A stretch of DNA of 64,000 nt from Dimorphilus gyrociliatus (lineage: Eukaryota; Annelida; Polychaeta; Dinophilidae): positions 868,001 to 932,000 of the forward strand of contig CAJFCJ010000016.1 of assembly GCA_904063045.1 (NCBI GenBank). Reading direction: 5' to 3'. Under the pieces are notes generated by a model that was not told the origin of the DNA, ran no database searches, and saw nothing but the letters and a program-made list of their open reading frames with translations. Numbering within the stretch: position 1 is the first letter of the stretch; each line of letters begins with the position of its first letter. A program made the position numbers and the translations under genes. Below are positions 28,848-42,000 of this stretch, in pieces.

Positions 28848-30201
28848 TCACAAGCGAACGAAATTCCATAAAATACTCGAAAATGCTAAAGTCAATAATG
28901 AGAATTGTTGAGCAACTCCACTCGAGTATATAGCGTATACTGTTGAAGACACTGGAACGACTTGGTCATTGCAGTTGTTGCCAGAACAACAGAAGATGCA
29001 TGTATCATTTAATGATTTCATCCAGACGAGCACTTCGTTTCTACCTTCTTTGCTATTTTAGAAACAATACATATGTATATATACAGTATCTATACTTATA
29101 CTTAATATTAATAAATGATTAAAGATATCAGAAGGATTTTCTTCCCGCAACTATCTTCCCCTCCTCCTCTTTCCCAGCTCATGCAATTCGTTCTTTTCAT
29201 ATATAAATCACATATAAATAATTAATATTCACAAACCTTTCATAATCCGATAAAAGCCATTTTAAAGATTGACATGATGGATTCTCTTGTGTTTTCAAGT
29301 CAACAGTACAAATACTATTTGTTGAACATCTTTTTTTTATAAAATTAAAAACAATTGAACGTTTTTTAATTAGTTAAAATATACAAGTAAATTTTCCTTA
29401 CTCTTTCTTAACAGTTAATGTATTGCCCCCCTCGTATGTGTATTTACACATTCCATTACATTGTGTAACCTCTCCTTGACAATCTATATTCGTTGGATTT
29501 GCTTCCGATAGAGGAGTTTTCTTCTCACACGACATGCAGCCTTCAACTAATAAATTCATTTTTATTAACAAATCCGTTTGCTAATCCCTTTTTCCCTATT
29601 TTTTTTTATGTAAACATATTTAGATTACCTGGGCATCGCTTTGTTGAACAATAAATAGATTCCGTCTCTGCTGAGTTTCCAGTTGAAGGTGTATTGCATT
29701 TTCTAGATCTGGATTTTTTCCCTTTACCGCACGTAGCGCTACACTCTGACCATTCTGACCAATTAGTACAGTTCTTTTGACTTTCAATTTCTTTGCAGGC
29801 CTTATTTTCGCATAGTTGTTTCTTATGAGTAATTCCTGTACAACCTTCACCTCCATATTGAGGGGGTGGAGAGTCGCAATATCTAGTCATATTCGCCTTA
29901 TGAGGTCCACATCCCGTACCGCAAGACGATACAGGTTGCCAATTGCCCCATTGACCGTTAATTGGGGGACACTGCGTGAGGACGCATTCTTCCAGATCCA
30001 ACGATTTTCCAGGACAATATCCTTCGCCAAGAACGTCAAACATAGGCTTACAATCTCTGGTACGCTTCTTGAATCCTATACCGCACGACTTTGAACAATT
30101 AGTAAATGTACTCCATTCGGTCCAAACACCGGGATTACCAATATCTGAATGAAAATATAAACACACTTTCAAAATATTCCACTTTAAAGAATAGCGGAGC
30201 G

Positions 30202-30240
<39 letters not shown>

Positions 30241-33200
30241 GAGAAAGAGTGAAAGAGAAGGAGAAAGAAGTGACAGAAGTGAAAAAAGGGAATCAAATAG
30301 GAATCTAACACTCTTCGCAATTATCTCCTCCAAAACCAGGTGGACAAATACATTCATAGCTATTCACTTTATCTTTGCATTCGCCGCTATTTTCACAAGG
30401 ACTGCTGAAACATTCATCAATTTCTGAAAAAGTATTTATTTACATTTTAGATTAAAATGCTTGAAAAGAGGATAATGATGATTTTTTATTTATGTTTTCT
30501 TTATAACCTGTATCACAATGAATTCCTGAATAGCCTGGAAAACATCTACAGGTATAAAATCCTTCGAAATCTTCGCAAGTACCACCATTTTTACAAGGGA
30601 AAGATGCACATTCCTTCAGTTCTGTTTATTTAGAATAAGTTAATCATCGAATAATTTGTGTTAATTTAGTAAATTGATTAAACAACCTTTTGAACAGTCA
30701 TCTCCACCGTATCCAAGAGGGCATTCACACTTGAATTCATTGACTTTATCGAGACAAGTTGCACCGGAAGCGCACGGCCCGCTGCTACATTCGTTAATAT
30801 CTATTTGATTTTGAAATAATTTAAAATTAAATTGAATTGTTTTTACAATAAATAGAAAGGTTAATTGTATTGTTTTATACCAGTTTCGCAGCTTGACCCA
30901 GTATACCCCGATGGGCATATACAAGTGAAAGTGTCGATGCCATCTACACATGTTGCGCCATTTTTGCAAGATGTATCCTCGCAATCTTCGTTATCTAATT
31001 TGTTAAGTAAAATGAAAAGATATGAATAATAGGCAGATAATTAATAATATCTTGAGTTTGGGAAAAGAAAACAATACTTACTAATACTGCAAATATATCC
31101 CGAAAAACCTGCTAAACAATCGCAGGAAAATGAATTAATGTGGTCATTGCATGTACCGTGATGACAAGGTTCCGAGTTACATTCATCCAATTCCGTTTTA
31201 CAATTAGCATCAGTATAACCGGGTTGACAACTACAAGTATACGAATTTAGTAAATCCGTACATTCACCTCCATTATCACAAGGGTTTGGGATACATTCGT
31301 TGATTTCCGTTTCACAATGTGTTCCTGTATATCCAGGTGTACACTGACACGTGTACAAATCAAAGTTACTTATACAAGTAGCATTATTATGACAAGGTTT
31401 TTCATCGCAAATATCTGTGTTAAGTTGTATGATAATACGTTTAAATCTCTTATTTTTTCAGTAGTATTAATAGAAGATAAATAGTACTTATATCTCTTTC
31501 GCAAATAAACTTGTAATATCCTTCGCAATGACTTCTCGACAAGGAAAAGTGGTAATGTTTTCCCTATTTGATTAAAAGAGATATAGAGGTATTCTTTAAA
31601 AGTTCCTATTTAGAATGTGACTACTAACAAACTCTTGGAAATATGGATCCCATGTTGTGAATGTATGGCAACTTAAGCCGGTTGAATTATCTAAAATCAA
31701 TAAAGTATTAATAGAGTTTTACACGGTTCTTGTTTCATTTTTAAAAGTTTTTTACCTTCTCCTTTTACTCTGGATACCTTGAATTTTGAACTTTTCGCGC
31801 ACCATTCGTTAATCCCTTCCCTACAATCATCGGTGCAACCAAATCTATTCGGTCCACCGAACGAATAGCCGTCGGAACAACCGCAATAGCCGGAAGACTG
31901 CAAACAATAATTAATATTTATAATAAAATGAGGATATTTAAAAAAGTTATTCATTATTTACGTATTGGTGAGCGTACGTATGGTTGGGAAAATTGAATTT
32001 ACAGAAGGCTATACATTCATCCATGCTTGTCTTGTAATTAGCATTATAAATATCCAACTATAAAAAATTGAGAATGAAGAGGATTACTTAAGAAATTAAT
32101 TAATTAATAAATAATAAAGACACTAACCAGATTAGTCAAACCACTAGCTACTACCGATTGATCAATGTATAGTTCTTTATAAATAACATAAGGTGGATTA
32201 TTATTCTCATTCATACAACCGAGGTAACCATCTTCAAATCTATCAAACGAGTGCTCTAAGTAACAATAAAAAAAGGTCAGAATATAATGAATTAAAGAAT
32301 GCTTTGATCAATAACATTAAAGATAACTTACCAATGAAATTAAAGTTGATTTGTACTACTGGAAAAATTCCAGTTTCTGGACACATTTTGTCTGCAACAA
32401 AACATTCGGAGATATCAGGCATATATGTCCAACTCATTAAATATAAATGTTTCCTCTCCATGACGTAATTCGAACACTCTTCGAATGTAAAGCCAGTTTT
32501 TAGAACAAATGTCGAACTATCGCATACTCCTTTGCGCATTGTAAACCTATAGATGCTTTCTGACCATTCGAAGTAATAGGTGAGTGGCGATGGGATCAAT
32601 GTAGTACATTCTGCATTCTTTAATATGCAGTCTCCGTTGATCATATCAGTTGTATTGTAAACGAAACCGGTACATTGGTCATTGTTTGAACAAAGAGTTT
32701 CGCAATCAAATATTGGTGTTGCACTATGAGTAACTAAATCATTACCAATGCAATTTCCACTTTCCATAATTAAACCTTTTACTATAAATAAGCAAGAATA
32801 GAGATAAAGGATACAGATGGACGAATGAAATGGAAATATATATTAAAAGTAGATAATAGGTTATATTTACATCTTTTTCCCAGAACTCCTATTCTTTTCA
32901 AACCATTAGCGTCTTTCTCGTAATAAGAATTGAATGTTATATTTATATATGTGGCATTCAGAGGCTCAAAAGTTAGATAATCCCAACTTTTACCAGAATT
33001 ATCCGCATTATTCGTTCCTGCTCGTCTAACCAGAGTGAAATGTTTGAGGCGATTATTTCCAAAATCTATAGTAATATCTTTCCAAGATGAAAATCTTCCA
33101 TACAATTGCATTATATCTATACGAAAAACTTCAATTTCGTAACGAAATGTTATTTTAAACCACGCCCCTTCTCCTTCATCATTGCTTCTCCACTCTTTGA

Positions 33201-34973
33201 AGGGATCATCTTCAAAAGCATTTTCGCATAAATGATCACCTGGTAAAGTTGATGAAGCTTGGCATGTTGATTCTTTTACAATATCTGGAGCATAGCCGTC
33301 TAAACTGGGAACTTTGTATAAATCATTCAAATTATTTGTGCTATGACCACTTAAAATGGGATAATCAATCTGTTTATCTCGAAAAAAGTAGTCTTGGATA
33401 AAATCGTATTCCTCTTTCGTCTCTAGCGTAAGCAAATGACCGTTGAAATACGTTGAACATATATTTTCAGCTTCCGAATGCATAACTGATGTTTCGAATA
33501 GTTTATACTTTCCAACTTCACTTGTAAAAATTTGAACTTCGCATAAAATTAATATGGCGTCAGGCTTTCTTAAACCAATTATCGGATATCTTCCTGACAA
33601 AGGATTTTGACAATTGAACGATAAAAGTGTGTGACCTATAAAAATTGAATAATGAACACTTTTTGAATAAAAATAAAAGTAACGAAAATGGAAAACGAAC
33701 TAATCGTGTCAAAACTTCTGCATTCGTTAATATCATCAAGAGAAGTACCAGCCGAAGGACTGGTTTTCAACACTCCAGCTACCAGTTTATCATAGTCCGA
33801 TACTAAAACAATGAAAACATGTGTATAATGCAAAATCTATACAATAATCCATTGATTACTTACAACAACATTCATCTCTAAGTATTATTAGGAATTCATC
33901 AATTTCGTAATACTTTCCTAAATCAACTACCCACCAAGGATTCTTTATAAAACACGTATAAAAAAGTTTTATTAACTTTAAGAGTTGATGAATTCTATAA
34001 AAGAACTAACCGTTTCTTTTTCGGTCATTGAACATTCACCTTTCAATATAAAGTTGGTTAATGTTGCCTTACCATCATTAGCAAGGCTCGCAGAGTAAGT
34101 TTTACGAGTACTACTCTGAATTGTTGGTTTATTAACCAAAAAATCTGATACAAAACCGAATTTATCTAATGTTACTGCTCCAGCAGTTATGATAAGAGCA
34201 TCTTCCTTTGAACAAGACGCATTCCTAGGTAAACAATAATCACCAAATTTATAACTGACTGATACACAGCTTTCACTGTCATCGCAAGCAGCTATGCAAT
34301 CGGCCAATGTAAGAGAATCTTGATTTGGAATATCTACTTCAGATATTCTATTTTCATCGGGGCAATACACCGACCTTCTTAACTTAAAGGCGGGGCTGTC
34401 AATACATGCAATTTTCAGGTCCGAATTGAACGAGTACTGTTAGGAATTTAGCCAAAATCATGGTAAGTATTAAATACATCTTTATGGTCTATATAACGTA
34501 AAAGTATTACATATCCATTGACTTCGGAGACTGTTAAGCCAACAGGAGAAGCGGGCCCTGAAGTTATTCTCGCGTAAGCATTGCTAATTGAACTGCTACC
34601 AAGTACAGAACCAAAGTACCAATAAACACCATTTCTCCTGTAAACGATGAAGAACGTAAGAGCTATTATCTTTCGTCTACTAACAGATAAAAGATGTAAT
34701 TTAACTTGCCTGTAGAGGTAGACAGTACCCTTATCAGATTTATAAAGTTTAGTTTGATCATATTCTCCTACTCTAACAAATCTTCCATTGAATGGAGTAA
34801 GTTTATACTTGGCTCCTGATATAAAGAGTTCATCGCACCCTAAACATAAATTGAATTGGTAGTATAGTTAAAGTAATCTTAATATTATTAATAACAATGA
34901 CAAACTAGTTTAACTTACCTTTATTCAATTGGAAATATGCTAAATACAAAGTTAAGAAATAGTAAAGTTTCAT
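28848..34973 (-). CDS. Gene A: multidomain lectin-like/PAN/WSC/EGF/TSP1/Ly6 GPI-anchored surface protein
   Basis: 22 exons in transcript order: 34919-34973, 34710-34839, 34511-34637, 34011-34436, 33864-33942, 33701-33802, 32871-33635, 32332-32781, 32128-32255, 31962-32057, 31756-31897, 31629-31690, 31488-31563, 31082-31414, 30881-30994, 30687-30800, 30508-30621, 30310-30423, 29629-30144, 29402-29546, 29237-29329, 28848-29052. All phases join: 1,461 residues. Order: signal peptide 1-17; N-terminal module about 19-104; PAN about 105-195; F-type-lectin-like about 215-345 (NPWWVVDLG ... ILCEVQIF); CTLD first half about 347-418; discoidin-like about 419-561; PAN-like about 562-711; WSC-like about 712-833; CTLD second half about 834-879 ([10 protein letters not shown]); seven EGF about 880-1142; three TSP1 about 1143-1314; Ly6/uPAR about 1315-1415 (CCSGNNCN); hydrophobic tail, probably a GPI signal. 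Introns are mostly about 55-170 bp. Predicted outer-surface adhesion or recognition protein; the ligand is unknown. Confidence 0.88.
29898..30366. repeat. 469-bp block identical to 37110-37578 (copy in gene A)
   Basis: By direct comparison every base matches the gene B copy at a constant offset of 7212, with no indels. The block covers the first half of the TSP1 exon, the whole preceding intron with a 30-nt GA tract of equal length, and part of the last EGF exon. Flanking coding sequence is clearly diverged. Confidence 0.9.
30206..30235. repeat. (GA)n microsatellite in gene A intron
   Basis: A 30-nt AG/GA run in the intron between the last EGF and TSP1 exons, identical in length to the one at 37418-37447 in gene B. 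Confidence 0.9.
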
Positions 34974-36173
34974 TCTAATTGAAAAAATTCACTTTTTATT
35001 CTATAAAACTAAAACGCTGAACGAAAGAGTTCAGTATGCCAAAAATCTTTCAAAAATGTTCATTTAAACAAGTGTAAATAGTTGGAAAATTGAAATATAT
35101 CAAATGACCAATTAACAACTTTCCTGGTCAATATTTTGAAATTATGTTGCAAATAATTAAGTAGAAAATGAAAGGTTATAGCCTAAATTCCTATCAAAAG
35201 CCCTGATCAGTTTGTTTCACAATATAGAAGAATAAGAATGCGCTAAGTAAACAAATAATACCAATACTTATACTGCGGATTGGCTGGCTGAAGTTAGACA
35301 GTCACCTCAACCAATTTGATAGTTTACGTTTACTTCGTATCCCATAAAAAAGAGATTATGGTTAAGGTTAAGGTTAAAACTGTTGTTAATTTTAATTCGA
35401 TAAATTAACTACAGCAGCCGGTTAATAACCGTTGTAATAAAACACAAGAATATTTATTTTGAGAGGGGAGGAGATTTTATTGAAAACTGATTCCCATTCT
35501 TTCTTATTAGGACAAAGCAAACTTAGTTATGTTTCTTTTTTGTTTTTAACGACCATTGTAGCTTTCTTCATAAGCACGCAGTAGGTTATTAGGTAGGTTT
35601 TTAAAAATAGATTTTGTTTCGGATAGATTTACAAAAAATATAATAACCATGAACGTAATAGAGAATGTTAGCGATGGCGATTAGATATTTTACGAATAAA
35701 CCATTCGTATGTTGATTTATAGAATCTAGAAGAAATCTAAAATAGATGAGCGACCTACTGTTACCAAAAAAAATTATCAATAATCCTATTTAGCTATTTA
35801 TATATTATATGCAATAGGATATTTTAAGACTCTAATCATAATCAATGACTAAGGTTCATTATATAAATGTTTTTGTTAATTAGCAGTAAGCTAAAATCTA
35901 AGGATAAAGACTAAAATTTTATTTCTTCTTCAAGTATTTCTTCTTGCATACGGTTTAGGAGAGAAAGAGAGGAGGAGAGAGATTAATAGACAAATAAAAC
36001 AAAATGTTATACAATTTCAATACATATTTCGTCAAATTCAATAAAATGTGTCATATTTTTTGCTTTCTCTTTCAAGTATATAGAAGAGAGTCTTAGAAAC
36101 ATGAATACAATGTTAAATGTCATAAAAGTTATGCCTTCCAATTCTTCTTCTTATCTGCATGTCTTTCATTCTT
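34974..36173. other. Spacer between tandem genes A and B
   Basis: 1.2 kb holding the gene A promoter and the gene B 3' UTR. A degenerate (GGTTAA)n patch lies near 35360-35378. No other gene or mobile element is seen. Confidence 0.6.
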
Positions 36174-37413
36174 TTATGATAAAATGTAAAAAGTTATCGT
36201 CAGTAGCGAAACTAATATATTCATATTGAAGTAGTTTCTTTCCCCGTAGTTCAAGTTCAATTGAAATACACTAAACGAAGGAGGAAGCAAATTTGAATTG
36301 CAGTTACTTCCGTCGCAACAATAAATGCAAGTATCGTTGAGCTGTTTCCACCAAACCAACATTTCGATATTATCGCCTTCACTGTTAAATGATTAGAGAA
36401 ATAGTTATCAGCTTAATTAATCCACATAATATAGATTTAGATTCTTTTATACCCTTCATAATCCGATAATAGCCATTTTAGAGAGGTACATTTCGGATTA
36501 TCTTGAGTAGCTAATCCTGCTGTACATTCTTGTTTTGTTGAACATCTAAGGAGTTTTGAAAAGATTCCGTTAGAAATTGTAAAGTATTGATATATTTTCA
36601 AAAACTGACTCTTTTTTTATACTTAATGTACTTCCTCCATTGTATGTATACTTGCACAATCCGCTACAAGGTGAGCTTTGTCCAATACAATTCGCATCCG
36701 CTAAAGAGGATAAAGATCCCGGAGAACTTTTATCACAAATACGGCATGTTTTTTCCGAGGCTAGAAAGATATCTTTCTTATGAATGCTGAACAAAAAATT
36801 ACGAATTGCTTAACTATACCTGGACAATCATTCTGAAAGCAACGAACTTTTTGAATATCTAAACTATCATCGGACAATGTACTATTACTATTGGTAGATA
36901 CTATTCTACATTTTCGACCTCTAGATTTCACCCCTTCGCCACAAGTGGCTGTGCACTCTGACCATGCTGACCAATTAGTACAATTCTTTTGACTTTCAAT
37001 TTCTTCGCAGGCCTTATTTTCGCATAATTGCTCTTTATGAATAATTCCTGTACAACCTTCACCTCCATATTGAGGGGGTGGAGAGTCGCAATATCTAGTC
37101 ATATTCGCTTTATGAGGTCCACATCCCGTACCGCAAGACGATACAGGTTGCCAATTGCCCCATTGACCGTTAATTGGGGGACACTGCGTGAGGACGCATT
37201 CTTCCAGATCCAACGATTTTCCAGGACAATATCCTTCGCCAAGAACGTCAAACATAGGCTTACAATCTCTGGTACGCTTCTTGAATCCTATACCGCACGA
37301 CTTTGAACAATTAGTAAATGTACTCCATTCGGTCCAAACACCGGGATTACCAATATCTGAATGAAAATATAAACACACTTTCAAAATATTCCACTTTAAA
37401 GAATAGCGGAGCG

Positions 37414-37452
<39 letters not shown>

Positions 37453-39013
37453 GAGAAAGAGTGAAAGAGAAGGAGAAAGAAGTGACAGAAGTGAAAAAAG
37501 GGAATCAAATAGGAATCTAACACTCTTCGCAATTATCTCCTCCAAAACCAGGTGGACAAATACATTCATAGCTATTCATTTTATCTTCGCAATCCGCACT
37601 ATTTTCGCATGGATTACTTAAGCATTCATTAATTTCTATTCAAAAAGAGGGATTATAAACTGAAGATTTATTATAAAATAATTATGTTAACTACCTTCTT
37701 CGCAGAGTACACCTGTATATCCAGGAAAACATCTGCAAGTATAGAAACCGTCAAAGTCGTTGCAAGTCGCTCCATTCTTGCAAGGAAAAGAGGCGCATTC
37801 TTTTAATTCTGGACAAATATAAATGTAATTATAGTTAATTAAGATTGGCGAGAGATTAGATAGAATAGAGTACCTATTGAACAGTCATCACCCCCAAAGC
37901 CTGCAACGCATTTGCATGAATATTTACCAACTTCGTTGATACAGGTTGAACCAGCAACGCAAGGCGAACTATCGCATTCATTAATATCTATAGTAGTGTA
38001 ATAAATAGCAAAATAACAAGTATAGATTACGTGAACTTTGTTAAGAATAAAATGTGCTAAATCACACCTTCTTGGCATTTTTCTCCAGTAAATCCAATAG
38101 CGCAATTGCAGGAAAAACTATCAACTCCATCCTGACAAGTTGCACCATTTAAGCAATCTGAATCCTGACAATCGTCATTATCTGAAATGTTATTAAATGT
38201 AGTGAATATATGAAAACCCTAATTTTTTTAATAAAAAAAATGTAATTAGTTAATAATTTAATAATAATAAAATTTAATATACTTATGTTACAGACAAGCC
38301 CCGAATATCCTATTTGGCATTGACAACTGAAAGAATTAATATGATCTTGACAAGCTCCAAAAAAGCACGGTTGACTGGAACATTCGTCCAATTCTTCTGT
38401 GCAGGTATCGCCAGTATATCCATTTGCACAAGAACATACGTACTTATTACTTAAATCTGTACAATTGGCGCCATTTTTGCAAGGATTCGATTGACATTCG
38501 TTAATGTCTATCTCACAATTTATACCAGAATATCCACTTTTACATTTGCATTCATAATTATCAAAGTTTTCGAGACAATCGCCATCGTTTTGGCATGGAT
38601 TACTTTCGCATAATTCTGTAACGAAAAGAATAAATAAACAAATAGAATATATAGAAAGATAATAGAAAACAATTAGTGGATTAATAAGGATAAAGATAAG
38701 AAGGAAAAGGTAAAAAAAAGACTATTTACGGCTATCTCTTTCGCAGATAAAGTTATAATATCCTTCGCAATGAGTTAGTTGTTGAACCATAAAAGAATCT
38801 TCAAATTGCTATTTAATATAATAATAATTACTATGAAATGCATGTTGTATGTATAATATATCGTTTAAAAAAGCATTAGCTTTTAATAGTCATACTTCCC
38901 ACTTACTTTATTTAAATAGACATCCCACGTTGTTAATATCATACACCTCGGTCCATTAAGATTAGCTATTTTTATATAAAATGAATACAAACATTGTAAC
39001 ATGTATATACAGT

Positions 39014-39051
<38 letters not shown>

Positions 39052-42000
39052 TAATCTATTTATATATATATATTGTATACTAATTAACTTACTTCCATTT
39101 ATAGCTACACATAAAAACTCTGAATCTTCTGCGCAGAATTCGTCAATTCCATCTCCACAATCTCCCAAGCAACCCTGGCTTTTAAAACCTCCCCAGCCAT
39201 AGAACTGAGAACAACCACACTGTCCATTGGGCTAATATTAGAGGGAGTAAAAGGTCTTTAAACGAATTATTCATTCTAAATATAAAAGTAACTTTACATA
39301 TTGATGAACGTATTTTAGATGTGGAAAATTTTCCATACACATTGCTCTACAATCGTCTATTGTTGTTATATAACCACTGTTGTATAATGACGTCTATTTG
39401 ATATGACATAATTAGTTAATTAGCTAATTTATGTATAAATATTAAGAATCTACCATGGATTGTGGTCCATTTGAGAATAATCCTGGATGGAGGTATAACT
39501 CTTTGTAAACTTGGTAAGGACTAGACGACGGCTCATTCATACAACCAATATCTTCGTCTTTAAAACGAATGTACGATTGAACTGGATTGAAGAGAGAAAG
39601 TATAAAAATTAACTAGTGGAAACTATTCAAAATCCAAAGGACAAATGTACGACTTGACGATACTAACCTACAAAATTAAAGTTATACTGAGGACTGAGCG
39701 GTTTCGCAACGGAAAAACAATATAATGGAGCTATTTGGCAAAGTCCGGAAATTGGATTAAACGACCATGATTGAAAAAAGGATGTTTTTCTTTTTAATGC
39801 GAAATTCATACAGCTTTCAAAAGTATTTAGATGATTATAAGGCTTTCCTGCACAAGTTCCCGCTCTTATAGTAAAGCCATAAATATCGGTTGACCATTGA
39901 AATATATAGCTATCATTCGCCGGAACTATCGTTGTACATTCGGCATTTTTCAATTCACAACTAAGAAACGTGCTGTTAAATTTAAAACCAGTGCATTGAT
40001 TATCATTGGCGCATAAAGTTTCGCAATCGTGTAAATCTGTATTATCATGACTTGATAAAACATTTCCCAAGCAATCTCCAGCATTAAAATTCAATCCTCT
40101 CCCTATATTTAGTATAGAATACAAGAAATATTAATACTAGTACATAAAGTATCAATACAGTATTACTTCTCCTTCCTAGAACTTGAATTTTTTTGAGACC
40201 GTTATAATCCTTTCCATAGTAAGAGTCAAAGGTTATCTTTATCCAGCTAGCATTTACGGGGGCTGTTATCAAGTCGTCCCAATCTTTACCTGCCGGATCG
40301 ACAGCATTCAACGCGGCTCTCTTCTTTAGAGTAAAAGTGGCGTTTAATTGATCTCCGTATTGTATGGTTATATTCTTCCAAGAGGAATATCCACTATACA
40401 ATTGCATAATTCTTATGCGACCAACCTCAACTTCGTATCGAAAGTTGATTTTATACCACGCTCCAACTCCTTCGTCATCAGTTTGCCAATCTTGGGTCAA
40501 ATCGTCATCAAGAGCCTGAGTGCAATCAGTAGACGGATCTCTTTGGGATGATGCTTCACATGTCGATTCCTGAGTGATTTCCGGTACATAGTCTGCAGAA
40601 ATAACATGTATATGTAATACAGAGTACATGCTCCCTAATAAAACAACACATTATTTCTGCTATATAAGTACTTTTAACCTTCTACGGCTAATTGTTGTTT
40701 TCATCCTACTATACATCATATTAGCAACTAGTTTATAAGGTGCTGTTGATAGTGTTTATAAATAACTATGACGTAGTATCTTGTTTGTTTAATGGTTGTT
40801 AAAAAAAGATACTGCATCATCAGTTATGTTTTATATTTTCATTATTTTAATAGTGAAGTAAATATTATAAATTGCATATACCGTCAGGTTGATTAAAGCC
40901 GTAGTAATTGTGATAGTTCCATCTATTATGACCAAAATGGAACGCTCCGTCAGTACTACTTTTATTGAATTTATTACGAAGATATCGATATTCCTCTTCA
41001 GTTTCAATAAATAATAAATCGCCTTCGTATCTATTTTTGCAGTATTTTTGAGCTGATTCCCTTGTTAAATAAAGATTTGTATTTATTTTATATCTTCCAA
41101 AAGGTTTAGCAAAAACTTGAATTTCGCATAAAACCAATGAAACGTCCGCTTGTTCTACACCAACCATAAAATATCTTGTTGCTATTTCAGGTGAGCACGT
41201 CATCCAATTGACATTTGATTCTTCAATTAAAAACGCGTTAAATCAATAATTATATAAATATTTACGTCATAAAGATTTTAATAACGAAAAGGGGAAGAGG
41301 AGGAAGAGGAGGAGGAAGAGGAAAGATGCTAAACGTAAAAGAATCATTTGAAGAGTGGTTAGGGTTGGGGAAATATTTTCTAATCAATACATAACTAATT
41401 ATTACTAGTTGTTACTTTAATTAGTTTTCTTCGTAGAATCTTCGTAGAATTGATCTTGATATAATTAATAATGTCAAGTCTAATGAGACGAGATGATCTA
41501 TACTTCGAAAGGCTAATACTCTATTTCTTTAAATGTAAATATATTACTATTCTATTCTATACTATTCCTTTCTTTCTTTCTCTCTTCCTTCCTTCCCTCT
41601 TTCTCTTTCTCCTTTTCTTTGCTTGTAATTATCTCTTCTCTCTTCCTCTTCAATTTTTTTTCCAAGTTAGAATTAAAATAGTACTATAAGGTTTATAATT
41701 AAGAGGCCTATTGCTATAGTTCGACTTTTCAATATCTTACTTTGCATATTTCAATAGGCAAAAGAAGAATTTTTGTAAATTATTACTTAACAATCGCTCA
41801 CCTAGAGTTGAAATAGTAGCGCACTTTGTTATATTGTCCAAATGCATTGGTACAGAAGAATTAAAACGATTTCCGCCAATGTATAAATTCTTCATACTGT
41901 TTACTGTCAAAAATAGAAAGGTCAACATTTTAACAATAAATTGCCTGTTTAATACTTACGACAGCAGTCTGTTCTTAGAACTATTAGTGCGCTATTTATT

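Noticed and set aside
29816-30094. + strand open frames opposite the TSP1 exons (also 37028-37306)
   Set aside because: Antisense shadows of the cysteine-rich TSP1 exons on the - strand; the near-identity of the two shadows only reflects the duplicated block.
30135-30320. - strand frame with poly-Ser-Leu (also 37347-37532)
   Set aside because: It is the GA microsatellite intron read through; splice sites on both sides show it is removed.
35355-35378. (GGTTAA)n patch as a satellite
   Set aside because: Only about three imperfect units.
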